Part shown: positions 1 to 8,657 of the stretch, piece after piece | How the letters are laid out: every line of letters begins with the position of its first letter | How positions within the stretch are numbered: position 1 is the first letter of the stretch | Notes under the pieces: model-generated | Told to the model about the DNA's origin: nothing | Databases searched by the model: none | What the model saw: the letters and a program-made list of their open reading frames with translations, nothing else | Made by a program: the position numbers and the translations under genes | Origin: Parasphingopyxis sp. CP4 | GTDB lineage: Bacteria > Pseudomonadota > Alphaproteobacteria > Sphingomonadales > Sphingomonadaceae | Length of the DNA: 64,000 nucleotides | Reading direction: 5' to 3' | NCBI RefSeq assembly: GCF_013378055.1 | Contig: NZ_CP051130.1 | Location: 2,792,001-2,856,000, forward strand

Positions 1-624
1 TTCGCGGCGCACGATGTTCACGAGCTCAACCCCATCATCCTTGCAGATACGGTTGAGCATCTGGCCGAGATTGGAGGCGGCGGCGGTGTGGACGAGGGCG
101 GTATGGCCTTCCATCCGCATCGTTTCGAGCATCGAGAGCGCGGTCAGCGGATTGACGAAGCTTGATGCGCCGTCCTTGGCCGTATGTTCCGGCTTGAGCG
201 GGAGGCACATGGCGGCGGGCAGGCAGCGATAATGCGCATACATGCCGCCCCCCATCACTGCGACGCGCTTCCCCATCAGCGCCTGGGCCATCTCGCCGCT
301 GCCTGCGGCGACTACGGTGCCCGCGCCTTCATTGCCGACTGGCAAGGACTGGCCGATTCGCGCTTTCATCACGCCCATGCCCTGGGGCGATACCGGCGCG
401 GTAAGGACGATATCATCGCCTTCGCCGGTTGATGCACATTCGCCCATGCTGGCCCAACCAAACATCACGCCATGATCCGATGGGTTGATCGGTGTCGCCT
501 CAATCTGGACCACTACCTCTTCATCGCCGGGGGTCGGCGTCGCTTGTTCGGAGAGTTCCATGCGAAGCTCGCCATCTTCGGAAACGGTAGACAGCATCTG
601 GCGATAGGTTGCGGGCAAAGACAT
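1..624 (-). CDS. Zinc-type alcohol dehydrogenase/quinone oxidoreductase family protein, C-terminus cut by window edge
   Basis: The reading frame is open from the ATG at 624 to the left edge (208 residues) and its C-terminal part is missing. The N-terminal half (about 30-150) has the GroES-like fold pattern of medium-chain dehydrogenases (residues TPINPSDHG near 44-52, GNEGAGTVV near 98-105). The start of the cofactor domain follows (HTALVHTAAASNLGQML, 174-190), a form of the Rossmann glycine-rich turn seen in zinc-independent NADPH:quinone reductase-like proteins. I see no clear zinc-ligand set in the visible part. AGGAG lies 7 bases before the ATG. Family assignment is firm; the substrate cannot be told. 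It is transcribed away from the DUF4386 gene, and the region between holds a palindrome. Confidence 0.85.
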   Translation of the reverse strand, partial: MSLPATYRQMLSTVSEDGELRMELSEQATPTPGDEEVVVQIEATPINPSDHGVMFGWASMGECASTGEGDDIVLTAPVSPQGMGVMKARIGQSLPVGNEGAGTVVAAGSGEMAQALMGKRVAVMGGGMYAHYRCLPAAMCLPLKPEHTAKDGASSFVNPLTALSMLETMRMEGHTALVHTAAASNLGQMLNRICKDDGVELVNIVRRE

Positions 625-732
625 GGAATTCTCCTAGAAAGGGATAAGTGCGATGCGGGCATCACTCGCGCCTAGACATACAGTTTTGCGCGGTGTCCGC
701 CAGCGCAGAATTTACGCGCCGGGCAGTCGGAG

Positions 733-763
733 TTGATTTAAGTGTATTATCTATATAATACAC
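733..763 (+). promoter_or_regulatory. Probable promoter with a 22-bp palindromic operator ahead of the DUF4386 gene
   Basis: A perfect inverted repeat has arms GTGTATTAT (742-750) and ATAATACAC (755-763) around CTAT. The right arm contains a perfect TATAAT (754-759), and TTGATT at 733-738 could be the -35 element, with a short 15-bp spacer. A repressor dimer bound here would cover the -10 box. No regulator gene lies beside it in the window, so the protein that binds is unknown. Confidence 0.55.
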
Positions 764-822
764 GTGCGATAGAGTGCGCTGCAGTTATAGCGACACAGAC
801 CAGACCAACAGGGACCGAAACG

Positions 823-1524
823 ATGGACAGCAGTGCAAATCTAAACCCCGTAGCGATTGCGCGATGGGTCGGCTGGTCAATGATCGCGACGATCATTGTC
901 GGCGCAGCAACCGCCATGTTTGTGGCGTCCGGTATCGATATCAATCTGTCAGCCGATGTGTCGGCGACGGCCGAAGCCATGCTGGGTGCTGAGGAAAGAT
1001 TGCGCGGCAAGGCCTATCTGGGTGGCCTCGCATTTGCGCTGGATGTGCTGATCGGGGTGGGACTGTACCTGCTGCTTCGGAAAACCGGGCCGTTATTGGC
1101 CGGCTGGAGCCTGATCTTTGGCCTGATGGCGTCGCTGCTGATGCTGCTGGGCGCGGTATTCGCGCTGAATGCGGCCGAGATTGCTGGCGATACGGCCTAT
1201 CAAGCCATGGCAGAAGACAGCCGCCTCCTGCTGGCGAGCTTGCAGGCGACATCCGACTATACGTCATTCCATCTCGGCCTGGTGATGTCCTCCTTTGCAA
1301 AGGCCGGCTTTTTCTACCTGTTCCTCAAGTCCGGGCTGATCCCGAAGCTGATTGCCGGCTGGGGGATCTTCGCTTCGCTATTTGTCGGTTCAACGATCGT
1401 CGCTCGCGATTTCATCCCGGCCCTGGGCGATGGAACCATCACCATGGCGTTCATGATGTCCAACCTGATCGCAATCCTTGCGACCGGGCTCTATCTCGGG
1501 ATCCGGGGAGTGCGGACGCGCTAG
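823..1524 (+). CDS. DUF4386 family integral membrane protein
   Basis: A 233-residue protein with about six hydrophobic segments, beginning MDSSANLNPVAIARWVGWSM. The pattern (first helix after an NP-IARxxG start, central loop with small residues, LxAGWSLIFGL, and a final YLxIRGV) matches the DUF4386 family of small membrane proteins of unknown function. The frame stays open upstream to 742, but the ATG at 823 has GGGA about 7 bases upstream and gives the normal family start. The upstream codons lie in the palindromic promoter, so I chose 823. It converges with the DUF885 gene, with only one base between the stops. Confidence 0.75.
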   Translation: MDSSANLNPVAIARWVGWSMIATIIVGAATAMFVASGIDINLSADVSATAEAMLGAEERLRGKAYLGGLAFALDVLIGVGLYLLLRKTGPLLAGWSLIFGLMASLLMLLGAVFALNAAEIAGDTAYQAMAEDSRLLLASLQATSDYTSFHLGLVMSSFAKAGFFYLFLKSGLIPKLIAGWGIFASLFVGSTIVARDFIPALGDGTITMAFMMSNLIAILATGLYLGIRGVRTR

Positions 1525-1525
1525 G

Positions 1526-3280
1526 CTATCCTTGCTGGTCGGCGATCCAGCGCCGCATTTCGGATTCCAGCGTGCTCAGAGGTACCGAGCCGAGAGCCAA
1601 TATCGCGTCATGGAAGGTGCGGCGGTCAAAATCCTCGCCCAACGCCGCTTCGGCTTCACCGCGCAACCGACGGATCGTCAGCTCGCCCAGCTTATAGGCC
1701 AGTGCCTGGCCGGGCCAGCTGATATAGCGATCGATCTCGGTCTCGACCTCATGGTCTGACAGCGCGGTGTTGCTGGAGAGATAGTCGATCGCCTGTTGGC
1801 GCGACCAGCCATAGTGATGCAGGCCGGTATCGATAACGAGCCGCGCAGCGCGCCACATCTCATAGGTCATCCGGCCAAAATTTTCGTAGGGCGTGCGATA
1901 GATGCCCATCTCGATGCCGAGATACTCGGTGTAGAGGCCCCAGCCTTCGCCATATCCGGAGAAATAGGTGTAGCGGCGGAATTCAGGCCCGGACTCGCGT
2001 TCTTCGGCGAGTGCGGCCTGCATGGAATGGCCCGGCGCACATTCGTGCAGCGTCAGGGCGGGGAGATTGTAGAGCGGCCGGCTCGGTAGATTATAGGTGT
2101 TCATCAGGCAGCTCTCGAGCCCGCCGCGACCGGCCGTATAGAAAGGCGCAATCTCATCCGGTACGGGTAATATGGTGTAGCGCCGGCGCGGGAGCAGGCC
2201 GATCACATCGCCAAGCGTCGCATTGGCGCGCACCGCCACCCAGGCGGTAAACATCATCAGCTCTTCGGGTGTCTCGGCGTAAAATTGTGGGTCGGTGCGC
2301 AGGAATTCGAGAAACTCGTCAAAGCTGCCCTCGAAACCAGTCTCTGCGATTGTCGCTTCCATGTCGGCGCGGATGCGCGCGACTTCGTCGAGCCCGATTT
2401 GATGGATCTCTTCGGCCGACAGATCGAGGGTCGTATATTCGCGGATCTGGGCGGCGTAATAGGCCGGGCCGTCGGGAAGGGTGCTCGCGCCCGTTTCGGT
2501 CCGCGCATTGGGGTAATAGTCCTCGCGATAAAAGCGCAGGAGATCGGCAAAGGCGGGCGCGACCGCATCGCGGATCACGGCCTGTGCTTCGGCGCGCAAT
2601 GCGTCATGCTCTGCGGCTGGTACCGTCGCCGGGATAGTGCGGAATGCGGCGTAGAAGGGATTGGCTTCGGGATCGGGATTGGCATAAGGCTCGATCGCTG
2701 CATCGCGGCCGGCGAGCGTTACCTGCGGCACGGTGAAACCGCGCTCCAGGCCCGCCCGCATATTGGCGATATTTTCGGAGAAATTGCGCGGGATATCACG
2801 CAGACGCCCCAGGAAGCGGCGATAGTCGCCGCTGGTCGCTAGTCGACCCGGGCGCGGATTGAGTCCGGTCCAGAAGGCCGTGTCACTGTTGAGCGGCGCT
2901 TCCCATTCGCGATATTGCCCGTCGGCGATCGCAATCTCGAGGTTCGTGCGAAACACCGATGCGTTGATCCGTTGGCGATCGGAAAGCGCTTCGACGGGAA
3001 TTGCGTCCAACTGGCGCAGCGTTTCCTGGCGGTGGGCCAGGCGTTGTGCCTGGGTTTCGGGATCGACAGCGGGCAGGCGATCTCCGCTCGTCAGCTCGCC
3101 ATCCTCGTCCCGGGTCCAGGCATATTGTTCCATCTGCCAGGCCCAGTCGACTTCATAGAGTGCCTGAAGTTGCTCATCAGCGCTTGCCTCAGCTTCGGCC
3201 TGCGCGATGGCGGGAGTGGAGATGGCCGGAGCAATCAGGAGCGCGCAACTCAGCGCGATGAGGGACGAGCGGATTTGCAT
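1526..3280 (-). CDS. DUF885 family exported hydrolase
   Basis: A 584-residue protein with a Sec signal peptide (1-27, ending TPAIAQA). It belongs to the DUF885 family, predicted metallo-hydrolases/peptidases often called lipoprotein or M32-like in annotations. The hallmark is visible at residues 412-418 as HECAPGH (HExxxxH), following LPALTL, with YGEGWGLYTE (a conserved Glu) about 30 residues later. It probably acts in the periplasm. I chose the ATG at 3280, with AAGGA upstream, because it starts directly with the signal peptide. An in-frame ATG at 3292 has its ribosome site touching the start codon. The frame runs open to 3967 but that part is antisense to the phosphotransferase gene. Substrate unknown. 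Confidence 0.85.
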   Translation of the reverse strand: MQIRSSLIALSCALLIAPAISTPAIAQAEAEASADEQLQALYEVDWAWQMEQYAWTRDEDGELTSGDRLPAVDPETQAQRLAHRQETLRQLDAIPVEALSDRQRINASVFRTNLEIAIADGQYREWEAPLNSDTAFWTGLNPRPGRLATSGDYRRFLGRLRDIPRNFSENIANMRAGLERGFTVPQVTLAGRDAAIEPYANPDPEANPFYAAFRTIPATVPAAEHDALRAEAQAVIRDAVAPAFADLLRFYREDYYPNARTETGASTLPDGPAYYAAQIREYTTLDLSAEEIHQIGLDEVARIRADMEATIAETGFEGSFDEFLEFLRTDPQFYAETPEELMMFTAWVAVRANATLGDVIGLLPRRRYTILPVPDEIAPFYTAGRGGLESCLMNTYNLPSRPLYNLPALTLHECAPGHSMQAALAEERESGPEFRRYTYFSGYGEGWGLYTEYLGIEMGIYRTPYENFGRMTYEMWRAARLVIDTGLHHYGWSRQQAIDYLSSNTALSDHEVETEIDRYISWPGQALAYKLGELTIRRLRGEAEAALGEDFDRRTFHDAILALGSVPLSTLESEMRRWIADQQG

Positions 3281-3442
3281 GGCGTTTGACATCCTTGATC
3301 TGGAACTGTTGGCGCCATGAATGAGGAGATCGGACCATCCGTCAAGTTTTTGCGGTGGCGTGGGCGAATCCGGCACTCGACTCATCCCCGGGTGCACGTT
3401 ACGCCTACGTAAAGTCTCGGACACAGAAGACAGGATGCAGTG

Positions 3443-4507
3443 ATGGGCGAAAAAGCGATCAGCGCTGAAGGCGTGGCAGAGAAAGATCGGATGAACGAAG
3501 ACAATCTCGACGCATGGATGCGCGAGAATGTCGAAGGATTTGCAGGGCTTGCGGCCTATAGCAAATTTTCGGACGGGCAATCCAACCCAACCTATCGGGT
3601 GGAAGACCAGGCCGGGCAGACATTCGTACTGCGCCGCAAGCCATTTGGTGATTTGCTGCCCTCGGCGCATCAGGTCGAGCGCGAATATCGGGCGATCGCG
3701 GCGCTCCACCCAGTCGGCTATCCGGTCGCCAAGCCATTTGCGCTGTGCGAGGATGACAGCGTTGTCGGCTCGGCCTTTTACATCATGGATCTGGTCGATG
3801 GCCGCGTGCTGTGGGACGGGATGCTCCCCGGCATGGAGCCAGCTGAACGGAGCTCGACCTATAAGGCGATGATCGGCACGCTCGCGCGCCTCCACAATCT
3901 TGATTACAAGGAAATCGGCCTCGAACGGCACGGCAAGCCGGGCAATTATTTCGAGCGCCAGGTCCATACCTGGACCAAATTATATCGGATGGCCGAAACC
4001 GAGACGATCCCCGAAGTCGAAAAGCTGATCGAATGGCTGCCGACAACGGTGCCCGAACAGACGCGCACTAGCGTGATCCATGGCGATTACCGCCTCGACA
4101 ATATGATTTTCCAGCCTGACCGGCCTGAGGTTGCGGCCGTACTCGATTGGGAGCTTTCGACGATTGGCGATCCGCTGGCTGATTTCACCTATCTTGCCCA
4201 GAATTGGGTGATGCATGGCGAGGGTGGATCGGCGCTTGCCGACCATGATTTGACCGGCACCGGAATCCCGACGATTGAAGAAGCGACGGAACTCTATTGT
4301 GAGCTTACCGATCGGGATTCCATTCCCGACATGAACTGGTATTTTTCCTATAATATGTTCCGCCTGACCGGCATTATCCAGGGCATCAAAAAGCGGTGGC
4401 TGGATGGCACGGCCTCCTCTGCGGAAGCGGAAGAACGATCCAAGCGCGTTCCTGAACTCGCCGAAGCATCCTGGGAGTTTGCCCGCGCCGCCGGAGCACC
4501 GGCCTAG
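3443..4507 (+). CDS. Phosphotransferase family protein (ACAD10/11-like aminoglycoside phosphotransferase fold)
   Basis: A 354-residue kinase-fold protein. The catalytic loop HGDYRLDN is at 213-220 and the metal-binding DWE at 235-237 (VLDWELSTIGDPLADF). The N-lobe has FSDGQSNPTYR and VLRRKPFGDLLPSAH. This is the bacterial group related to the N-terminal kinase domain of ACAD10/ACAD11; in mammals those kinases phosphorylate 4-hydroxyacyl-CoAs during catabolism. Such a role fits the acyl-CoA genes downstream, but that is inference. The ATG at 3443 has AGGA 7 bases upstream; a GTG at 3440 is also possible. It is the first gene of a six-gene plus-strand run (3443-8657) with gaps of 28 bases or less. 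Confidence 0.88.
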   Translation: MGEKAISAEGVAEKDRMNEDNLDAWMRENVEGFAGLAAYSKFSDGQSNPTYRVEDQAGQTFVLRRKPFGDLLPSAHQVEREYRAIAALHPVGYPVAKPFALCEDDSVVGSAFYIMDLVDGRVLWDGMLPGMEPAERSSTYKAMIGTLARLHNLDYKEIGLERHGKPGNYFERQVHTWTKLYRMAETETIPEVEKLIEWLPTTVPEQTRTSVIHGDYRLDNMIFQPDRPEVAAVLDWELSTIGDPLADFTYLAQNWVMHGEGGSALADHDLTGTGIPTIEEATELYCELTDRDSIPDMNWYFSYNMFRLTGIIQGIKKRWLDGTASSAEAEERSKRVPELAEASWEFARAAGAPA

Positions 4508-4535
4508 CCCAACGCACAAGCGGGAGACTGAATCC

Positions 4536-5300
4536 ATGTCGCTGTTCAATCTTGACGGCAAAGTCGCGATCATCACCGGATCCTCTCGCGGGATCGGCAA
4601 GGCGACGGCCGAAGAAATCGCTGCCAATGGCGGCAAGGTGGTCATCTCGAGCCGCAAACAGGCGCCGTGCGATGAAGTCGCCGCGGCGATCAATGCCGAG
4701 CATGGCGAAGGGACTGCGATTTCCGTCCCGGCGAATATCTCGTCGAAAGAGGATCTGGAGAATCTCGTGGCGGAGACCCGGAAAGCCTTTGGCCGGGTCG
4801 ATATCCTGATCTGCAATGCCGCCAGCAATCCACATTTCGGGACGATGTCTTCGATTGCCGATGAGCAGTTCCGCAAGATCCTGGACAATAATATCCTCTC
4901 CAACCACTGGCTTATCCAGATGGTCGCGCCTGAAATGAGGGAGCGCAAAGAGGGATCGATCATCATCATTTCGTCGATCGGCGGGCTGCGCGGCTCGGTC
5001 GATATCGGAACCTATTGCATCTCCAAGGCAGCCGACATGCAGATGGCGCGCAATCTGGCCCATGAATTTGGCGATGATAATGTCCGGGTTAACTGCATCG
5101 CGCCCGGCCTGATCCGCACGGATATGGCGCGCGCGCTCTGGGAAAATCCCGACACAGAAAAACGCGTGACGGCGACCACACCGCTCCATCGTATCGGCGA
5201 ACCGCATGAGATTGCGGGCGCTGCCGTCTATCTCGCATCCCCTGCCTCCACCTATATGACCGGCCAGGTGCTCGTCGTGGATGGCGGCCGCACAGTCTAA
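4536..5300 (+). CDS. SDR family NAD(P)-dependent oxidoreductase (first of three)
   Basis: A 254-residue classical short-chain dehydrogenase. Visible motifs are TGSSRGIG (14-21), NAAS (94-97, in place of NNAG), a Ser near 147, and YxxxK at 160-164 (GTYCISK). It ends with the usual [27 protein letters not shown] lies 9 bases before the ATG. In the acyl-CoA setting it could oxidise or reduce a hydroxyacyl or ring ketone intermediate; related proteins are often annotated as glucose 1-dehydrogenase or FabG-like, which is not informative. The next gene starts 14 bases later. Confidence 0.9.
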   Translation: MSLFNLDGKVAIITGSSRGIGKATAEEIAANGGKVVISSRKQAPCDEVAAAINAEHGEGTAISVPANISSKEDLENLVAETRKAFGRVDILICNAASNPHFGTMSSIADEQFRKILDNNILSNHWLIQMVAPEMRERKEGSIIIISSIGGLRGSVDIGTYCISKAADMQMARNLAHEFGDDNVRVNCIAPGLIRTDMARALWENPDTEKRVTATTPLHRIGEPHEIAGAAVYLASPASTYMTGQVLVVDGGRTV

Positions 5301-5314
5301 CTGAAGGATCCAAT

Positions 5315-6118
5315 ATGAACCGCTTCGACGGAAAATCGATCATTGTTACCGGTGCAGGCTCGGGCATCGGCCGGGCGACCGCGCTCCGCTTTGCGGCCGA
5401 AGGAGGCAAGGTGGTCGCAGCGGACAAGATGCCAACGGTCCATGAAACAGCGGAGATGATTACCAGCGATGGCGGCACGGCGATCAGCGTCGAGATGGAC
5501 GCGGGTAGTGAAAGCGAAGTCCAGGCGCTGGTGGAGAAGGCCGTCAGCGAACATGGCGGGTTGGATGTCCTGTTCGCCAATGCCGGGATCACCGGCGGAC
5601 TGCCCGGGGGTCTGTTCGATGCCGATGCAGAAAGTTGGGCCGAAGTCTTGCGCGTCAATCTGATCGGCCCGTTCCTGGCGATCAAATATGGTGCACCGGA
5701 GATCGAGAAACGCGGTGGCGGCGCGATCATCTGCACCGCCTCTGTTGCCGGTATCCGTTCAGGCGCGGGGCCGTGTTCCTATTCGGCGTCCAAGGCCGGC
5801 GTGATCAATCTGGTGAAAACTGCGGCGCAGCAAATGACGAGCAGCAATGTGCGGATCAACGCGGTGTGCCCGGGGATCATCGAGACCGGCATGACCAAGC
5901 CGGTCTTTGATTTTGCGCGCGAAAAGGGCGTTGAAGGCAAGATCGGCCAGCTCAATCCGCTCAAGCGCGGCGGGCAACCTGAAGAGCTGGCCGGTGCGGT
6001 TACCTTCCTGGCGTCCGATGATGCGAGCTATGTGAATGGGCAGGCGATCGCCGTTGATGGCGGACTATCCTCTTCGCATCCCGTAACCCGTCAACTTCCA
6101 AAACAGGCAGCACATTAA
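5315..6118 (+). CDS. SDR family oxidoreductase (second of three)
   Basis: A 267-residue classical SDR with TGAGSGIG at 12-19, NAG at 89-91, a catalytic Ser near 143 and YSASK at 156-160. DxxxVN GQ-type C-terminal residues ([12 protein letters not shown]) complete the fold. The last 15 residues ([14 protein letters not shown]) extend beyond the usual end. Its stop overlaps the next start by one base (TAATG), so the two are probably translationally coupled. Substrate not predictable from sequence. Confidence 0.9.
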   Translation: MNRFDGKSIIVTGAGSGIGRATALRFAAEGGKVVAADKMPTVHETAEMITSDGGTAISVEMDAGSESEVQALVEKAVSEHGGLDVLFANAGITGGLPGGLFDADAESWAEVLRVNLIGPFLAIKYGAPEIEKRGGGAIICTASVAGIRSGAGPCSYSASKAGVINLVKTAAQQMTSSNVRINAVCPGIIETGMTKPVFDFAREKGVEGKIGQLNPLKRGGQPEELAGAVTFLASDDASYVNGQAIAVDGGLSSSHPVTRQLPKQAAH

Positions 6119-6915
6119 TGGCTCAGGATTTCTTCGCAGGAAAAGTCGCGATCGTAACCGGCGGGAGCCGGGGGATCGGCGCATCAACGGTTGAAAAGCT
6201 TGCCGAGCGCGGCGCGCGGGTCGCGATCAACTATTCGTCGAGCAAGGACGAAGCCGAGGCGATGGCGCGCGAGATTGGCGACAATGCAATCGCGGTGCAG
6301 GCCAATCTGGCGGCTGGCGAAGCCGAAAAGCTCGCCGAAGCGGCGCTCGCGAAATGGGGCCAGGTGGATTTGCTGGTCAACAATGCCGGGACGACCAAAT
6401 TTGCCAATCATGAGGATCTGGACGCACTGTCTGCGGACGATTTTCTTGACATCTACCGCCTTAACGTCGTCGCCGCTTATGAGATGATCCGGGCCTGCGC
6501 GCCAGCCATGCGCGATGCAGGCGGGGGCTCTGTCGTCAATGTCGCCTCGATTGCCGGCACCCATGGTATTGGATCGTCGGTTGCCTATGCCGCGTCCAAG
6601 GGCGCGATGGTGACGATGACGAAATCGCTCGCGCGGTCACTGGCGCCCGAAATCCGGGTCAACGCCATCTGCCCCGGCTATGTCGGTACCGGCTGGTTTG
6701 CAGACCGGCTGGGCGAAGAGGGGCTCAAGGCAATGAACGAGATGATTGCCAGCAAGGTGCCGCTCGCACGCGCCGGACAGGCTGAGGATATCGCCGATGG
6801 AATATTGATGTTCCTCGACGATGCATCCCGTCTCGTGACCGGTGAAACATTGTTGCTCGACGCCGGGTCGCATCTCGACCTGAGACTATCGCGCCGTCCC
6901 GGCCAGGAGATTTGA
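6118..6915 (+). CDS. SDR family oxidoreductase (third of three)
   Basis: A 265-residue classical SDR: TGGSRGIG (14-21), NNAG (88-91), catalytic Ser near 144, YAASK at 157-161, then MTKSLARSLAPEIRVNAICPG. This is the most FabG-like of the three. It lies between a one-base overlap upstream and a 3-base gap to the aldo/keto reductase. Three divergent SDR paralogues in a row suggest successive or alternative alcohol/ketone steps of one pathway, which is inference. Confidence 0.9.
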   Translation: MAQDFFAGKVAIVTGGSRGIGASTVEKLAERGARVAINYSSSKDEAEAMAREIGDNAIAVQANLAAGEAEKLAEAALAKWGQVDLLVNNAGTTKFANHEDLDALSADDFLDIYRLNVVAAYEMIRACAPAMRDAGGGSVVNVASIAGTHGIGSSVAYAASKGAMVTMTKSLARSLAPEIRVNAICPGYVGTGWFADRLGEEGLKAMNEMIASKVPLARAGQAEDIADGILMFLDDASRLVTGETLLLDAGSHLDLRLSRRPGQEI

Positions 6916-6918
6916 TCC

Positions 6919-7869
6919 ATGAAATACCGCCAGCTCGGCTCGAGCGATCTTGAAGTATCGGAAATCTCGCTCGGCACCTGGCTGACCACCGGTGTGGGTA
7001 TCGAGAAGGATCAGGCAGTTGCCTGTATCAATCGCTGCTTCGATCTCGGGATCAACTTTATCGATACGGCCAATGGCTATGGCCGCGGTGCATCGGAAAC
7101 GGTGATTGGCGAGGCACTGTCGGGCCGTGCGCGGGACAGCTATATTCTTGCAACCAAGGTCTTTTTCCCGATGACGAAAGAGGATCGCGGCCTGTCGCGC
7201 GCGCAGATCCTGAAGCAGATTGATGCATCGCTTGCGCGGCTGCAGACCGATTTTGTCGATCTCTACCAATGCCATCGATATGACGAAGATACACCGCTTG
7301 CCGAGACGATGGAGGCGCTGACCGATATCGTGAAGGCCGGCAAGGTGCGCTATATCGGCTTTTCCGAATGGGCGCCGGACCAGATCCAGGCGGCACTGGA
7401 TATGGCGCCGGAGATGGAAAAGTTCGTCTCGAGCCAACCCCAATATTCGCTGCTCTGGAGGCGACCCGAAAAAGCCGTGATACCGCTCTGCAAGGACAAT
7501 GGCGTGTCGCAGATCGTCTGGTCGCCGCTCGGCCAGGGTGTGCTCACCGGCAAATATGACGCCGATAGCCCGCCACCCTCCGATAGCCGCGCCGCGAGCG
7601 ATGATATGGGCGGCTTTATGGAACGGCTGATGCGGCCCGATGTCATTCGCGCGGTCGATACGATCAAGCCGCTGGCCGCCGAAGCGGGATGCAGCATGGC
7701 ACAATTCGCACTCGCCTGGGTGCTGCGCGAAGCCAATGTTGCCTCGGCGATCGTCGGCGCAAGTCGGCCCGAGCAACTGGATGACAATGCCGCGGCCAGC
7801 GGGCTCGAAATTGACCCGGCCCTGTTTGCCAAGGCCGAAGAGATAGTGGGCGCCATTCCGCGACCCTAG
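6919..7869 (+). CDS. Aldo/keto reductase family protein
   Basis: A 316-residue AKR. The catalytic tetrad is recognisable as Asp49 (FIDTANGYG), Tyr54, Lys80 (ILATK) and His119 (DLYQCHRYD). The C-terminal cofactor part has WSPLGQGVLTGKY and SAIVGASRPEQL. The sequence type resembles the AKR group of potassium channel beta subunit-like and YghZ-like proteins. NADPH-dependent carbonyl reduction is the expected chemistry; the substrate is unknown. It starts 3 bases after the third SDR. Confidence 0.9.
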   Translation: MKYRQLGSSDLEVSEISLGTWLTTGVGIEKDQAVACINRCFDLGINFIDTANGYGRGASETVIGEALSGRARDSYILATKVFFPMTKEDRGLSRAQILKQIDASLARLQTDFVDLYQCHRYDEDTPLAETMEALTDIVKAGKVRYIGFSEWAPDQIQAALDMAPEMEKFVSSQPQYSLLWRRPEKAVIPLCKDNGVSQIVWSPLGQGVLTGKYDADSPPPSDSRAASDDMGGFMERLMRPDVIRAVDTIKPLAAEAGCSMAQFALAWVLREANVASAIVGASRPEQLDDNAAASGLEIDPALFAKAEEIVGAIPRP

Positions 7870-7883
7870 AATAGAGAAACAAC

Positions 7884-8657
7884 ATGAATTTACAGCAGAT
7901 TTTGGCGAGTTTTGCGCCGAGTGACGATGGGCATAATGTGGACATCCCGCCCTCCTGGATGCAAGGGCGCACCGCTTATGGCGGTCTAAGTGCGGCCATC
8001 GGCCTGCATGCAGCGCAGCAGTCGGAAGAGGATCTGCCGCCACTGAGGTCGGCACAGATTTCCTTTATCGGTCCGCTGGCGGGCAGCGTCTCGGTCACGA
8101 CAAAGTTGCTGCGCCGTGGGCGGACAGCGGCCTTTATCCAAGTCGATATCATCAGCGAGAAGGGCCTTGGTGTCCGGGCCATCTACGTCTTCATGCAGGC
8201 GCTCGATTCCGAGGTTGATTATGCCCATCATGACGCGCCCGATATTGGCGCACCGCCGGAAGGCGAGGAGCTGCGATCCGGTCCGCCGGAATATTTCACC
8301 AGCAATTTCGAATATCTCGAAAGCCGCCATCCGGACGCTGAAGGCAAGCCGCGTTTCACCCGTTGGCTGCGTTTGAAGGAGCGGGATGGACTCGATCCGA
8401 TGATCGAATTGATGGCGATGGGCGATGCCCTGCCACCCGCCGCCGTTGCGCTGCAGTCTCGCGGCGCGCCGGTCAGCTCGATCAACTGGTTCGCCAATGT
8501 ACTCGAACCCAAGCCGCTAACCGAAAATGGCTGGTGGCTGGTCCAGACGGAAAGCGACATGGCCCGCCACGGCAATAGCAGCCAATATAACGGGCTATGG
8601 TCGTCCGACGGAACGGCCGTGCTGTCGGGAATGCAGAGCGTCGCGCTGTTTAGCTAA
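7884..8657 (+). CDS. Acyl-CoA thioesterase-like double hotdog protein
   Basis: A 257-residue protein of the TesB-like thioesterase superfamily. The first hotdog has PPSWMQGRTAYGGLSAAIG and the typical RSAQISFIGPLAGSVSV strand. The second ends with QTESDMARHGNSSQYNGLWSSDGTAVLSGMQSVALF, the usual closing motif of this group. It would hydrolyse an acyl-CoA of this pathway. The start is 14 bases after the aldo/keto reductase. Its stop overlaps the stop of the opposite-strand ligase gene by 4 bases, leaving no room for a terminator between the two. Confidence 0.85.
   Translation: MNLQQILASFAPSDDGHNVDIPPSWMQGRTAYGGLSAAIGLHAAQQSEEDLPPLRSAQISFIGPLAGSVSVTTKLLRRGRTAAFIQVDIISEKGLGVRAIYVFMQALDSEVDYAHHDAPDIGAPPEGEELRSGPPEYFTSNFEYLESRHPDAEGKPRFTRWLRLKERDGLDPMIELMAMGDALPPAAVALQSRGAPVSSINWFANVLEPKPLTENGWWLVQTESDMARHGNSSQYNGLWSSDGTAVLSGMQSVALFS

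Noticed and set aside
1-720. Several plus-strand ORFs (14-232, 184-432, 242-475, 472-675)
   Set aside because: They are antisense to the quinone oxidoreductase frame, which has a clear family match, and they show no domain.
3281-3967. N-terminal extension of the DUF885 protein
   Set aside because: The extra part is antisense to the phosphotransferase gene and would bury the signal peptide in the middle of the protein.
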